This document shows positions 8,777 through 17,542 of a stretch of DNA of 64,000 nucleotides, in pieces (position 1 is the first letter of the stretch; each line of letters starts with the position of its first letter). This DNA comes from Sva-07 sp964651825 (GTDB taxonomy: Bacteria; Actinomycetota; Acidimicrobiia; Acidimicrobiales; Ilumatobacteraceae). The stretch lies in contig CAZYWK010000006.1 of assembly GCA_964651825.1 (NCBI GenBank), positions 13,063 to 77,062 of the forward strand, read 5' to 3'. Under the pieces are notes generated by a model. That model ran no database searches. It saw nothing but the letters and a program-made list of their open reading frames with translations, and was not told where the DNA came from. Position numbers and translations under genes: made by a program.

Positions 8777-9433
8777 ATGAGCAACGGGGCGAATCCGGCC
8801 CAGGACGAGCGACGCGCGCTGTGCGATCTGTTCCTCGAGGTCGGGCCCGACGCCCCCACGTTGTGCGGCGACTGGACGACCCGCGACCTGGCTGCCCACC
8901 TCGTGATGCGCGAGCGCCGCCCCGACGGCGCGGCCGGCATCTTGGTGTCGGCGTTCGCCGATCATGCCGCCAAGGTGCAGGCGTCGATCGCCGCGACAGA
9001 GTGGACCGACCTGGTCGACCAGGTGCGCACGGGCCCGCCGGTGTGGATGCCGACCCGGCTGGGGGCGATCGACAAGCTCGTCAACACCGTCGAGTTCTAC
9101 GTGCACCACGAGGACGTGCGCCGTGCCGGTGACGACTGGACGATTCGTGAGCTCGACGACGACCTCGTCGCCACGTTGACGACGATGGTCGCACGGGCCG
9201 GGCGGATGATGACCCGCTCGTCGACCGTCGGCATCGTGCTCGAACCGACCGACGCCCAGAGCGCGCCGATGACTCCGATCGTCACCAACAAGACGGTGCC
9301 GTCGGTGTCGATTCGCGGCCCGATCGGTGAGCTCGTGCTGTTCGTGTACGGCCGGCAGGCGAACTCCGAGGTGGAGCTGCTCGGCAACGACGCCGACGTC
9401 GAGACGGTGCGCAACGCCTCGTTCGGTGTCTGA
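8777..9433 (+). CDS. TIGR03085 family metal-binding protein (DinB/mycothiol maleylpyruvate isomerase-like)
   Basis: A 218-residue protein. The start (DERRALCDLFLEVGPDAPTL then CGDWTTRDLAAHL) is the signature of the actinobacterial TIGR03085 / MDMPI N-terminal four-helix domain. Possible metal ligands are His in AAHLVMRER and the HH pair in EFYVHHEDVRRA. The C-terminal part resembles a sterol-carrier-type domain. Related proteins use mycothiol as cofactor or bind divalent metal; the substrate is unknown. Its start is 79 bases from that of the divergent enoyl-CoA hydratase. Confidence 0.8.
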   Translation: MSNGANPAQDERRALCDLFLEVGPDAPTLCGDWTTRDLAAHLVMRERRPDGAAGILVSAFADHAAKVQASIAATEWTDLVDQVRTGPPVWMPTRLGAIDKLVNTVEFYVHHEDVRRAGDDWTIRELDDDLVATLTTMVARAGRMMTRSSTVGIVLEPTDAQSAPMTPIVTNKTVPSVSIRGPIGELVLFVYGRQANSEVELLGNDADVETVRNASFGV

Positions 9434-9526
9434 ACTGGTGGTCGGTCAGGACCTGCGGACGTAGACGGCCGCGGTGTCGGCCAGGCCCGAGGTGAACCCG
9501 AGCGACATCGTGGTTGATCGTCTGAG

Positions 9527-9598
9527 TGCCTCCCCAGGGGCTCGAACCCTGAACCAATGGATTAAAAGTCCACTGCTCTACCATTGAGCTAGAGAGGC
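9527..9598 (-). tRNA. tRNA-Lys (anticodon TTT)
   Basis: Folds as a 72-nt tRNA on the minus strand. The acceptor stem pairs GCCTCTC with GGGAGGC (one G-U) and has discriminator A. The D-arm reads TAGCTCAATGGTAGAGCA. The anticodon loop is CTTTTAA, so the anticodon is TTT. The T-arm holds GGTTCGAGCC. CCA is not encoded. Confidence 0.95.
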
Positions 9599-9666
9599 GT
9601 GGCTCGACAGCGTATTGGGCCCGCCGCCAACCGTTGCGGCCCGCCGGGCGCAATATGGTCCATGCC

Positions 9667-11694
9667 ATGGCCGTCGCTCGTCGTCGCCGTTCCCGCCCGT
9701 CTGTGGTGGCCGTCGGGCTGGTGGCGATGCTCGTCGTCGCCGCGTGCGGGGTGGTGGGTCCGACCACACCCGAGACGCCGGGGGTTCGCCCGGTCGCTTC
9801 CGCCACCGGCGTATCGACGCGGTACGTGCCGATCACACCGATCCGCGTGCTCGACACCCGCACCGATCCCACCCGGCACCGGCTCGGTGCGAACGGGTTG
9901 CTGTCGTTGGCCCCCGTGACCACCGCCGTGCTCGGCGCGAGCGGAACGAGTGCGGGATCGGTGCAGGCCGTGGTCCTCAACCTCACGATGGTCGACGTCG
10001 ACGCCGCGGGCTTCGCGTCGGTGTGGCCGACCGGTTCGATCCAACCGACGGTCTCGTCGGTCAACACCGACGTCGCGGGCCAAACGGTGGCGAACATGGT
10101 GACGGTGCCGGTCGGCGTCGACGGGTACGTGTCGGTGTTCTCATCGGTCGGAGCGGACTTCATCGTCGACGTGCAAGGGATCTACGAGTCCGCCAGCAGC
10201 GCGACCGCGGGACGCCTCGTGCCGCTGGCTCCCCGCCGTGCGATCGACACGCGCCAGCTGACACCGCTGCCGTCCGACTCCTCCATCACGGTCGACGTCG
10301 GCTCGGTCGGCGTGCCGGCTGATGCAGCGGCGGCGGTGCTGAACGTGACCGCCACGCAGACCCGCGCCGCGGGATACCTCACCGTCTGGGCCGCCGACAC
10401 GCCGCGGCCGGTCGCGTCCAACCTGAACGTGCCGGGCGCCGGATACACGGTCGCCAACCAGGTGATCGCCGGCGTCACCAACGGCCGCGTCAGCGTCTAC
10501 AGCTACGAGGCGACCGACGTGCTGGTCGATGTCACGGGATACGTGACGGGTACGGCGGCGCCGAGCGGCACGGCCGGCTTGTTCGTGCCGATCGCGCCAG
10601 CCCGGCTCCTCGACACGCGCACGCCAGGGCCGTGGAGCAGCGGGGTACCGCTGAGCGACGGCAGTTCGATGACGTTGCCGATCAGCGGTCGCGGCGGGGT
10701 GCCCGCCAGCGGCGTCGCAGCGGTGGCGCTCAACGTGACCGCGACTCGCAGCCTCGCACCGGGATACGTCACGGCGTGGCCCGCCGGCACCCCGGTCCCC
10801 GGCACGTCGACGTTGAACGTCGTCGCCGCCGGCCGCACGGTGCCGAACCATGCGATCACCCCGCTCAACGGTGGCGCGGTCTCGTTGTACTCGTTCGGTG
10901 GGACCGACCTGCTCGTCGACGTGGCGGGATACTGGACCGATTCAACCGGCCCTCCACCGCCCACCTCCGGCGGACAGCCGGTGACGGCCGGAACCGTCAC
11001 GCCACCGGCCACGACCACGCCACCCGCGGCACCGACCACGAACGGCACGTACGCGTTCCTGTACCAGTCGCCACCGAAATCGATCGCAGCCCCGTACGGC
11101 CGGTGGAATGCCTGCGCCCCGATCCGCTACGCCGCCAACGTCGACCGCGCCACCCAACCGATGGCCGACGAGATGAGCGCGGCGATCGCCGAGGTCGAGC
11201 TCGCGACGGGGCTCGACTTCGTGTACGTCGGGCCCACCTCGGCCGGGCTCGATTTCGAGCCGCCCGCCGGTGCCGACGCCGTGATCGGGTTCTCCGACCA
11301 GTCCGCCACACCGCACCTCGCCGGTGGCGTGATCGGGATCGGCGGAGGCAACTACGACCCGTCGACCGGCCAGGTCGTGTCCGGCTTCGCGCTCGCCGAC
11401 GTCGACGGCATCGTGTCGCCCACCAAGTTGCGCGCCACGTTCATGCACGAGATCGCCCACATGGTCGGGCTCGATCACGTCGACGACCCGGCCCAGTTGA
11501 TGTATGCCTCGGTCACCGCCAACTCGGCGTTCGGCGGCGGTGACCTCCGTGGGTTGTGGTACGTCGGGGCCGCCCAGGGGTGTGTCGCCGACCAGGCCGT
11601 GCTCGACGCGATTCCGCCGGTCGGACATCCGGCCTCCGACCCCGCCGCAGACGCCCAGCCGGGCGGAACCGTGCTCGTGTTCGCCGTCGACTGA
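9667..11694 (+). CDS. Secreted LDTR-repeat lipoprotein with C-terminal zinc metallopeptidase
   Basis: A 675-residue exported protein. After an Arg-rich start it has a hydrophobic stretch ending in a lipobox (VVAAC, Cys27). Three repeats of about 125 residues each open with a [VP]-x-[LD]TR motif near residues 59 (RVLDTRTD), 191 (RAIDTRQ) and 313 (RLLDTRTP) and end in DVxGY/W. A Pro/Thr linker leads to a metzincin-like domain: HEIAHMVGLDH near 594 supplies three zinc-binding His and the general base Glu, and LMYA forms the Met-turn. LDTR repeats are common on large actinobacterial surface proteins; their joining to a protease suggests wall- or matrix-anchored proteolysis. Alternative start: ATG 9655. 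Confidence 0.8.
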   Translation: MAVARRRRSRPSVVAVGLVAMLVVAACGVVGPTTPETPGVRPVASATGVSTRYVPITPIRVLDTRTDPTRHRLGANGLLSLAPVTTAVLGASGTSAGSVQAVVLNLTMVDVDAAGFASVWPTGSIQPTVSSVNTDVAGQTVANMVTVPVGVDGYVSVFSSVGADFIVDVQGIYESASSATAGRLVPLAPRRAIDTRQLTPLPSDSSITVDVGSVGVPADAAAAVLNVTATQTRAAGYLTVWAADTPRPVASNLNVPGAGYTVANQVIAGVTNGRVSVYSYEATDVLVDVTGYVTGTAAPSGTAGLFVPIAPARLLDTRTPGPWSSGVPLSDGSSMTLPISGRGGVPASGVAAVALNVTATRSLAPGYVTAWPAGTPVPGTSTLNVVAAGRTVPNHAITPLNGGAVSLYSFGGTDLLVDVAGYWTDSTGPPPPTSGGQPVTAGTVTPPATTTPPAAPTTNGTYAFLYQSPPKSIAAPYGRWNACAPIRYAANVDRATQPMADEMSAAIAEVELATGLDFVYVGPTSAGLDFEPPAGADAVIGFSDQSATPHLAGGVIGIGGGNYDPSTGQVVSGFALADVDGIVSPTKLRATFMHEIAHMVGLDHVDDPAQLMYASVTANSAFGGGDLRGLWYVGAAQGCVADQAVLDAIPPVGHPASDPAADAQPGGTVLVFAVD

Positions 11695-11696
11695 CC

Positions 11697-11748
11697 CGTT
11701 CTCGTGATCTTCTTGCGTACCCGCGTACGCAGGAAGATCACGAGAACG
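11697..11748. repeat. 24-bp-stem hairpin after the metallopeptidase gene
   Basis: Arm 11697-11720 pairs with 11725-11748 over 24 bases with a single G-U position, around the 4-nt loop CCGC. It begins two bases past the stop codon. A hairpin this long would block RNA polymerase or protect the 3' end, but no T-run follows. Its arms are unrelated to the 1686/14227/19721 family. Confidence 0.85.
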
Positions 11749-11771
11749 ACGAGGCGGATAGGTTCGGTGCG

Positions 11772-14210
11772 ATGACCGTCACGGAAGCTTCGCCGTCCGC
11801 CGCGTCCCGGCCCGGCTCGATCCTGGGCACCCGCGTCCTGCGCACCGAGGATCCGGGGCTGCTGACCGGTGCGCGCCGGTACCTCGCCGACCTCCCCCTC
11901 GACGGTCGACTCCACGCGGTGTTCGTGCGGTCCGACGTCGCGCACGGCACGATCAGCGCGATCCACGTCGAGGAGGCTGCAGCGATGCCCGGTGTCGTCG
12001 CGGTGCTCACCGCCGCCGACCTCGGTGTCGAGCCTCACCACGGTTTCGTGCCGGTGCATCCCGACTTCGTCCGCCCGCCGCTTGCGCTCGACAAGGTGCG
12101 ATTCGTCGGCGAGCCCCTCGCCGTGGTGCTCGCCGAAACCATGGAGCAGGGCGAGGACGCGGCCGAAGTGGTGTGGGCCGACATCGACGCGCTGCCGGCC
12201 TTGATCGACGCCGAGGCCGCGCTCGCCGACGATGCTCCGCTGATCTTCGAGTCGCACGGCTCGAACGAGGCGGCCGTCCATGCCGACCGGCCCGCGGACG
12301 GTCTCGCCGACGCCGATCACGTCGTGCGCGGTCGCTACGTGAACCAGCGGATCGCCGTGGTGCCGATGGAACCCGATTGCGCGGCCGCCGAGCTCGACGA
12401 CGACGGACGCCTCACGTTCTGGGCGTCGACACAGATGCCGCACGCCTTGCACGGCCAGCTCGCCGAAGCGCTGGGGATGGAGCGCTCGGCCATCCGCGTC
12501 GTGACGCCGCAGGTCGGCGGCGGCTTCGGGGGCAAGGCCGGCGTGCACGCGGAGTACTCCGTCGTCGCCGCCGCGTGCCGGCTGACGAAGCGTCCGGTGG
12601 TCTGGGTGCCGCCGCGCAGCGACGACATGAAGGCCCTCCCACACAGCCGCGGGCAAGTGCAGTACGTGGAGCTGGGCTGCACGAGCGACGGCCGGTTCAC
12701 GGGGCTGCGCGTCCGGCTCGTCGGCGACGCCGGCGGCTACCCGACCGTGGGGGCGTTCCTGCCCGGAGGCACGCGGCGCATGTCGCAGGGCACCTACGAC
12801 TTCCGCACGATCGAGTTCGACCTCGCGGTGGCCGTCACCAACACCACGCCGATGGGCGCGTACCGGGGCGCCGGCCGACCGGAGGCGACAGCGCTCGTCG
12901 AGCGCGCCGTCGACCAGGCGGCGATCGAGCTCGGCATCGACCCGATCGAGTTGCGCAAGCGGAACTTCCTCGCCAACGACGTGTTCCCGTTCCGGACGAT
13001 CCCGGGCAACACGTACGACTCCGGGAACTACTCGCTGCCGCTCGATCGGGCCGCGGAGGAAGCCGGATACGACGAGCTGCGCGCCGAGCAGCGGGCGCGT
13101 CGGGAATCAGGCGACCAGCGATTGCTCGGCATCGGTGTGGCCGCCTACGTCGAGATCACCGCCGGTGGCGGCGCGGACGAGTTCGGGTCGGTCGAGGTCC
13201 ATCCCGACGGATCGGCGACCGTGTTCGCCGGCACGCTGTCGCACGGGCAGGGCCATCAGACCGCGTTTGCGATGTTGGTGTCCGACCAGACCGGCATCCC
13301 GATCGATCGGATCTCGCTGGTCGACGGCGACACCGACCGGGTTCGTTCCGGCGGTGGCACCGGCGGGTCGCGTTCGCTCCAGCTGGGTGGATCGGCCGTG
13401 CGCGGCGCCACCGAGGCGATGGTCGAGTCGGCCAGACAACTCGCGGCGCGGTTGCTGGAGGCCGACGTGGCCGACATCGTCGTCGACACCGTCACCGGCA
13501 CCGTCGGTGTGGCGGGTGTTCCGGCCCAGGCGCTCACGTGGGGCGACCTCGCGCAGCGCGCAGCAGACGACGGCACGACACTCGATGGCGAGTTCGACTT
13601 CCACCAGGACGGCGCGACGTTCCCGTTCGGCGCCCACATCGCCGTGGTCGAGGTAGACGCCGACACCGGGCACGTGCGCCTACTGCGTCACGTCGCGGTC
13701 GACGACTGCGGCACGGTGCTCAACCCGCTGCTCGTCGAGGGCCAGCAGCACGGTGGCATCGCTGCCGGCGTGGGCCAAGCGTTGTACGAGCAGATCGCGT
13801 TCGACGACGACGGCAACCCGATCACGTCGAACCTCGCCGAGTACGGGATCATGTCGGCGGCCGAGGTCCCGTCGTTCGAGGTCTTCTCGACCGAGACCCC
13901 GACGCCACTGAACCCGCTCGGCGCGAAGGGGATCGGCGAGGCGGCCACGATCGGCGCCACCCCAGCCGTGCAGAACGCGGTGATCGACGCCGTCGCCCAC
14001 CTCGGTGTCCGCCACATCGACATGCCGTGCACTCCCGAACGCGTCTGGCGAACGATCACCGATGCCCGCAACGGCACCCTGCCCGACCCATGGCGCGAGC
14101 CACCGGCCGTGTTCGACCGCCTCAAGCGCGACGCCGCGGCGGCGCGGGCCGCGAAGGATGCCGGCCCGGTCGACGACGAAGCCGGCGCCGCGGCCGCCGA
14201 CGGAATCTGA
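11772..14210 (+). CDS. Molybdopterin-binding large subunit, xanthine dehydrogenase / form II CoxL-like
   Basis: An 812-residue catalytic subunit of a molybdenum hydroxylase. It shows the ald/xan N-domain, VGGGFGGK near 246-253, the loop AYRGAGR at 363-369, and the C-terminal GAKGIGEAATIG. AYRGAGR is the form II version of the CO-dehydrogenase loop; true aerobic CO dehydrogenases carry AYRCSFR, so this is unlikely to oxidise CO. The medium (FAD) and small (2Fe-2S) subunits are absent next door, although catalysis normally needs electron transfer through them. They may be encoded elsewhere, or partners may be shared with the fused enzyme at the window start. Confidence 0.88.
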   Translation: MTVTEASPSAASRPGSILGTRVLRTEDPGLLTGARRYLADLPLDGRLHAVFVRSDVAHGTISAIHVEEAAAMPGVVAVLTAADLGVEPHHGFVPVHPDFVRPPLALDKVRFVGEPLAVVLAETMEQGEDAAEVVWADIDALPALIDAEAALADDAPLIFESHGSNEAAVHADRPADGLADADHVVRGRYVNQRIAVVPMEPDCAAAELDDDGRLTFWASTQMPHALHGQLAEALGMERSAIRVVTPQVGGGFGGKAGVHAEYSVVAAACRLTKRPVVWVPPRSDDMKALPHSRGQVQYVELGCTSDGRFTGLRVRLVGDAGGYPTVGAFLPGGTRRMSQGTYDFRTIEFDLAVAVTNTTPMGAYRGAGRPEATALVERAVDQAAIELGIDPIELRKRNFLANDVFPFRTIPGNTYDSGNYSLPLDRAAEEAGYDELRAEQRARRESGDQRLLGIGVAAYVEITAGGGADEFGSVEVHPDGSATVFAGTLSHGQGHQTAFAMLVSDQTGIPIDRISLVDGDTDRVRSGGGTGGSRSLQLGGSAVRGATEAMVESARQLAARLLEADVADIVVDTVTGTVGVAGVPAQALTWGDLAQRAADDGTTLDGEFDFHQDGATFPFGAHIAVVEVDADTGHVRLLRHVAVDDCGTVLNPLLVEGQQHGGIAAGVGQALYEQIAFDDDGNPITSNLAEYGIMSAAEVPSFEVFSTETPTPLNPLGAKGIGEAATIGATPAVQNAVIDAVAHLGVRHIDMPCTPERVWRTITDARNGTLPDPWREPPAVFDRLKRDAAAARAAKDAGPVDDEAGAAAADGI

Positions 14211-14226
14211 GCACGCGTCCGATCCT

Positions 14227-14279
14227 CGTTTGCGTCGGGATTCGGCACCGGCAGGTGTGATCAGATCCCGACGCAAACG
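14227..14279. repeat. Palindromic repeat, copy 2 (inverted orientation)
   Basis: Outer arms CGTTTGCGTCGGGA (14227-14240) and TCCCGACGCAAACG (14266-14279) are complementary and identical to copies 1 and 3. The interior, read on the minus strand, matches the loop of copy 3 (GATCACACCTGCCGGTGCC), so the element lies in the opposite orientation. It sits between the convergent stops of the molybdopterin subunit and the esterase. Confidence 0.9.
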
Positions 14280-14292
14280 CCGACCGGACGCG

Positions 14293-15528
14293 TCAGGGGG
14301 TGGTGCAGTCGAGGCAGTGGACGTCGGGGGGTGGCGCGTCGCCGTCGATGAGCTCGGCGAACCAGTCGGCGAGGCGGACCCCTTCGACCTCCATCGTGTA
14401 GAAGACATCCTCGCTCACGATGGTGTGTGCCGTGCCGGGCGCGACGTACGACGCCAGCGGGACACCGGTCGACTCGGCCTGCGCGGCGGTCTGATCGATC
14501 AGTGTCACCAGCTGATCGGCACCGACACCGGCAAGCGAGCCGAAGAACGACTGCACCTCGTCGAAGGCGTAATCGAAGCGGGCGAACGTGATGTCGGGAT
14601 TGTGCAGCCCCGCCTGGACGTACAGCCCGGGGATGCTCCACTCGGCCGCGGTCAGTCCGGCGTTCTCGGGCCAGTCAGGGATCACGCTGCCCCACAGGGT
14701 GCCGATGGTCTCGTTGACGGCCGGCACGTCGGGATAGGCGCCCGAGCTGTCTCCGAACGTGATCACCTCGGCGTTCGGCAGCCGGTCGGCGGCGAGCGCG
14801 GCGAACAGCGGGGTGGCGACCGAGCCGGCGCTGGCCCCCATCACGACGAGCTGTTCGACGTCGGGGTAGGTCTCGACGAGATGGTCGAGGCCGGCCATCG
14901 CGTTGAGGTAGCCGTTGTGCTCCACGGTGAGCTCGGGCGAGTACTCGGTCGTCGCGTCGCCGAGGTGCGTGTCGCCGCTGCAGTACGGCACGTAGACCAT
15001 CGCGTGCTCGGCGATCGCGTTCTCGGGATTGCTGCGGTCGAACAAGCCTCCCCGGCCGGCCGGCGGTTCCCCGATCGAGATGCTCGAGGTGTACGTGCCG
15101 TCGGTGAAGCTGCACGTCTCGGCGCTGAAGCACGCTCCGCCACCCTCCAGGTAGAGCACGACACGGGTCGGATCTCCCTGTCGATCCCAGATCTCGAACT
15201 CGCTCCCGTCGGCGCACATGCAGTCGTCGCCGACGAACACGGCGTTCCACTCGAGGCCCTCGCCAGCCGCCTCGTCGGGGTCGATCGTGGTCGGTGCTGC
15301 GCTCGTGACGATGCTGTCGCCGGTCGGCGCTTCGGTGGTGTCCGGCTCGGTCGTCACCGATTCGACCGTTGCGGGCAACGTCTCAGCGACCGTCGTCGTG
15401 GCCTCGGTCGCAGGAACCGACTCGCCCGCCGTCGTGCTTGCCGAATCGTCGGAGCCTCCGCACGCCGCCGCGATGACGGTCAGGACGACGAGTGTGCCGA
15501 CGAGGTTGCGGGTGACGTTGTCGCGCAT
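14293..15528 (-). CDS. Pectinacetylesterase/Notum-like secreted lipoprotein hydrolase
   Basis: A 411-residue lipoprotein. The signal peptide ends in a lipobox (VIAAAC) and is followed by a long Thr/Ser/Glu-rich linker to about residue 90. The alpha/beta-hydrolase domain shows the oxyanion segment VVLYLEGGGACFSAETC, the nucleophile elbow MGASAGS (Ser233), and a C-terminal His in GTAHT. This arrangement is that of the pectinacetylesterase (PF03283) family, which deacetylates polysaccharides and, in Notum, lipids. The extracellular substrate is unknown. It is followed on the same strand by no close gene; a hairpin repeat separates it from the convergent molybdopterin subunit. Confidence 0.8.
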   Translation of the reverse strand: MRDNVTRNLVGTLVVLTVIAAACGGSDDSASTTAGESVPATEATTTVAETLPATVESVTTEPDTTEAPTGDSIVTSAAPTTIDPDEAAGEGLEWNAVFVGDDCMCADGSEFEIWDRQGDPTRVVLYLEGGGACFSAETCSFTDGTYTSSISIGEPPAGRGGLFDRSNPENAIAEHAMVYVPYCSGDTHLGDATTEYSPELTVEHNGYLNAMAGLDHLVETYPDVEQLVVMGASAGSVATPLFAALAADRLPNAEVITFGDSSGAYPDVPAVNETIGTLWGSVIPDWPENAGLTAAEWSIPGLYVQAGLHNPDITFARFDYAFDEVQSFFGSLAGVGADQLVTLIDQTAAQAESTGVPLASYVAPGTAHTIVSEDVFYTMEVEGVRLADWFAELIDGDAPPPDVHCLDCTTP

Positions 15529-15552
15529 GCCGCGATCCTTCCACGCTCCCGT

Positions 15553-16527
15553 TCACACGGCGGCGTAGGAAACGTCGAGCCGAGGGTGAGTGCCGTCGGC
15601 GACGACGGCGCGACCATCGTCGACCAACTTGGTCAGATGGGCGAGCACACTCCGGCCGGCGGGCTTGTGGAGCCGCTGGTCGACGTCGGTGTACAGCCGC
15701 AGCACGATCGACCCGACCGTGTCGCAGCCGTCGCGGAGCGCCTCGAGCACCTGGTGTTCCCGGTCGAGCCGATGATCGATGAGGTCGGCAACGAACGGCC
15801 CGGGGTTGCCGATGGGCGGGCCGTGCGTCGGGATCAACACGTCGTCGTGACGGCCGGCGACCGTCCGCAGCGAGTCGAGGTACGCGGCCATGTCGCCGTC
15901 GGGGGGCGACACGACCGTGGTGCTCCAACCCATGATGTGGTCGCCCGAGAACAGCGTGCGTGTGTCGCCGTCGTCGAGCGTGAAGCACATGTGGTTCGAC
16001 GTGTGGCCGGGCGTGTGCAGCGCGGTCATCGTCCAGCCGTCGCCGTCGGCGACGATGTCACCGGTGCGCACGGCGACGTCGGGTGTGAAGCCGCGATCGA
16101 TCGACTCCTCGATCGTCACTTCGTTGTCGGCCGCGGCGTCGGGGTCGTCGACCCGCTCCGGCTCCAGTTCGACGGGGTCGGGCCCGATGTCCCAACGATC
16201 GGCGAGATGCGGGCCGAACGCGATCGTCGGTGCGCCGGTCTCGGCCGCCAGCCAGCGCGACAACGGCGAGTGATCGGAGTGGCAGTGGGTGACGAGGATG
16301 GCCCGCACCGTCGCCCCGGCGAGCGCGCGGTGGAGCGCGTCACGATGGGCGTCGAGTTGAGGTCCGGGGTCGATCACCACCACATCGCGTTCGCCGACGA
16401 CGTAGGTGCCCGTGCCGTGGTACGTGAACTTCGACGGGTTCTCCGCGATCACGCGCCGCACGAGTGGCGCCACCTGTTCCGGCTCGCCGTAGCTGAACGT
16501 GGTCGGGTCGAGCGTCAGGAACTCCAC
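15553..16527 (-). CDS. MBL-fold metallo-hydrolase (LACTB2/glyoxalase II-like)
   Basis: A 324-residue metallo-beta-lactamase fold protein with the HxHxDH zinc motif at 81-86 (HCHSDH). A further His lies in HTPGHTSNHMC and an Asp in FSGDHIMG. The C-terminal region after about 250 matches the winged-helix tail of LACTB2-like enzymes, which act as hydrolases or RNases. Its start lies one base after the stop of the asparaginase gene, so the two are cotranscribed. The in vivo substrate cannot be told. Confidence 0.85.
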   Translation of the reverse strand: MEFLTLDPTTFSYGEPEQVAPLVRRVIAENPSKFTYHGTGTYVVGERDVVVIDPGPQLDAHRDALHRALAGATVRAILVTHCHSDHSPLSRWLAAETGAPTIAFGPHLADRWDIGPDPVELEPERVDDPDAAADNEVTIEESIDRGFTPDVAVRTGDIVADGDGWTMTALHTPGHTSNHMCFTLDDGDTRTLFSGDHIMGWSTTVVSPPDGDMAAYLDSLRTVAGRHDDVLIPTHGPPIGNPGPFVADLIDHRLDREHQVLEALRDGCDTVGSIVLRLYTDVDQRLHKPAGRSVLAHLTKLVDDGRAVVADGTHPRLDVSYAAV

Positions 16528-16528
16528 C

Positions 16529-17503
16529 TCAGACGCTCCGGCCGGTCGAGCCGCCGGGCGACCAGTCGAGGCCGGTCACCCGTCCCACTTCGCGACCGTG
16601 CCCCGTGACCGCCGGGCCGAGCGGCGCCGTTGCGATCGCGTCGACATCGACGCCGAGGGTGCGCAGGGCCTGCGCGGTCGCCGCCTGCCTCGCACCGTCG
16701 GCCCCGCTCGCGATCTTCAACGCGAAGGCCCGACCGTCGGCGAGCGCGCCGGCCATCACACCGTCGGCGCCGTCCTTCATCACGAGCCCCGGTACCGCCT
16801 GCATCCACAGGGTGACGTCGCGGGCGGCGCCGCCGACCAAGCCGGGGTGCCCGCTCATCGCGTCGGCGATCGAGGTACCGGTCGCCGCGATCTCGGCGAA
16901 GGATCGAGCGAGATCGGCGAGGCCGATCGCATGGGTGGGTGCGCCGCACCCGTCGACCCCGATGTGCGACACCGGAGCGCCGTGATGTTCGATCGACGCG
17001 GTGATCGCCTGCTGCAGCGGATGGGCTCGGTCGAGGTAGTCGTCGATCGGCCATCCGTTCACCATGCACGTCACGAGCATCCCTGCGTGTTTGCCCGAAC
17101 AGTTCTGGTGCAACGCGGTCGGACCCTCCCCTCGACGGATCATGTCGATGCGCGCGTCCTCGGCGAGCGGGTAGGTCGGTGTGTTCCGCAACGCCGACTC
17201 GTCGAGTCCCACGGTCGACAGGAGTTGACCGACGACGGCCGTGTGCTCCGGCATCCCGTCGTGGCTTGCGCAGACGAGCGCGAGCAGCTCGTCGGGAACC
17301 GCCAGCCCGCAGCCGACCATGGCCGTGGCCTGCAGCGGCTTCAGCGACGACCGCGGATACACGACGACCGACGGATCGCCGACGCTGGCGATCAGCTCGC
17401 CTCCGGCACCGAGGGCGACCGCCGCTCCGTGATAGAGCGATTCGTCGTAGCCGCTCCTCGTCGCGACGGCGATCGGCTCGAACGCATCATCGAATCGGGT
17501 CAT
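16529..17503 (-). CDS. Asparaginase, Rhizobium ReAV-type
   Basis: A 324-residue protein of the thermolabile asparaginase family (PF06089), unrelated to the common type I/II enzymes. It hydrolyses L-asparagine to aspartate and ammonia. The Ser-Lys tandem S52-x2-K55 (YPRSSLKPLQA) and the block NCSGKHAGML are visible, as is the metal-site Cys motif GVDGCGAPTHA. It is first in a two-gene unit with the MBL hydrolase. The length is normal and no signal peptide is seen, so it should be cytoplasmic. Confidence 0.88.
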   Translation of the reverse strand: MTRFDDAFEPIAVATRSGYDESLYHGAAVALGAGGELIASVGDPSVVVYPRSSLKPLQATAMVGCGLAVPDELLALVCASHDGMPEHTAVVGQLLSTVGLDESALRNTPTYPLAEDARIDMIRRGEGPTALHQNCSGKHAGMLVTCMVNGWPIDDYLDRAHPLQQAITASIEHHGAPVSHIGVDGCGAPTHAIGLADLARSFAEIAATGTSIADAMSGHPGLVGGAARDVTLWMQAVPGLVMKDGADGVMAGALADGRAFALKIASGADGARQAATAQALRTLGVDVDAIATAPLGPAVTGHGREVGRVTGLDWSPGGSTGRSV

Positions 17504-17542
17504 CGGCTCGATCGTTGCACGTCGGGCCGGCGGGTGGCGACG

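Noticed and set aside
11772..14210. Aerobic carbon monoxide dehydrogenase
   Set aside because: The active-site loop is AYRGAGR, not AYRCSFR, so CO oxidation is unlikely.
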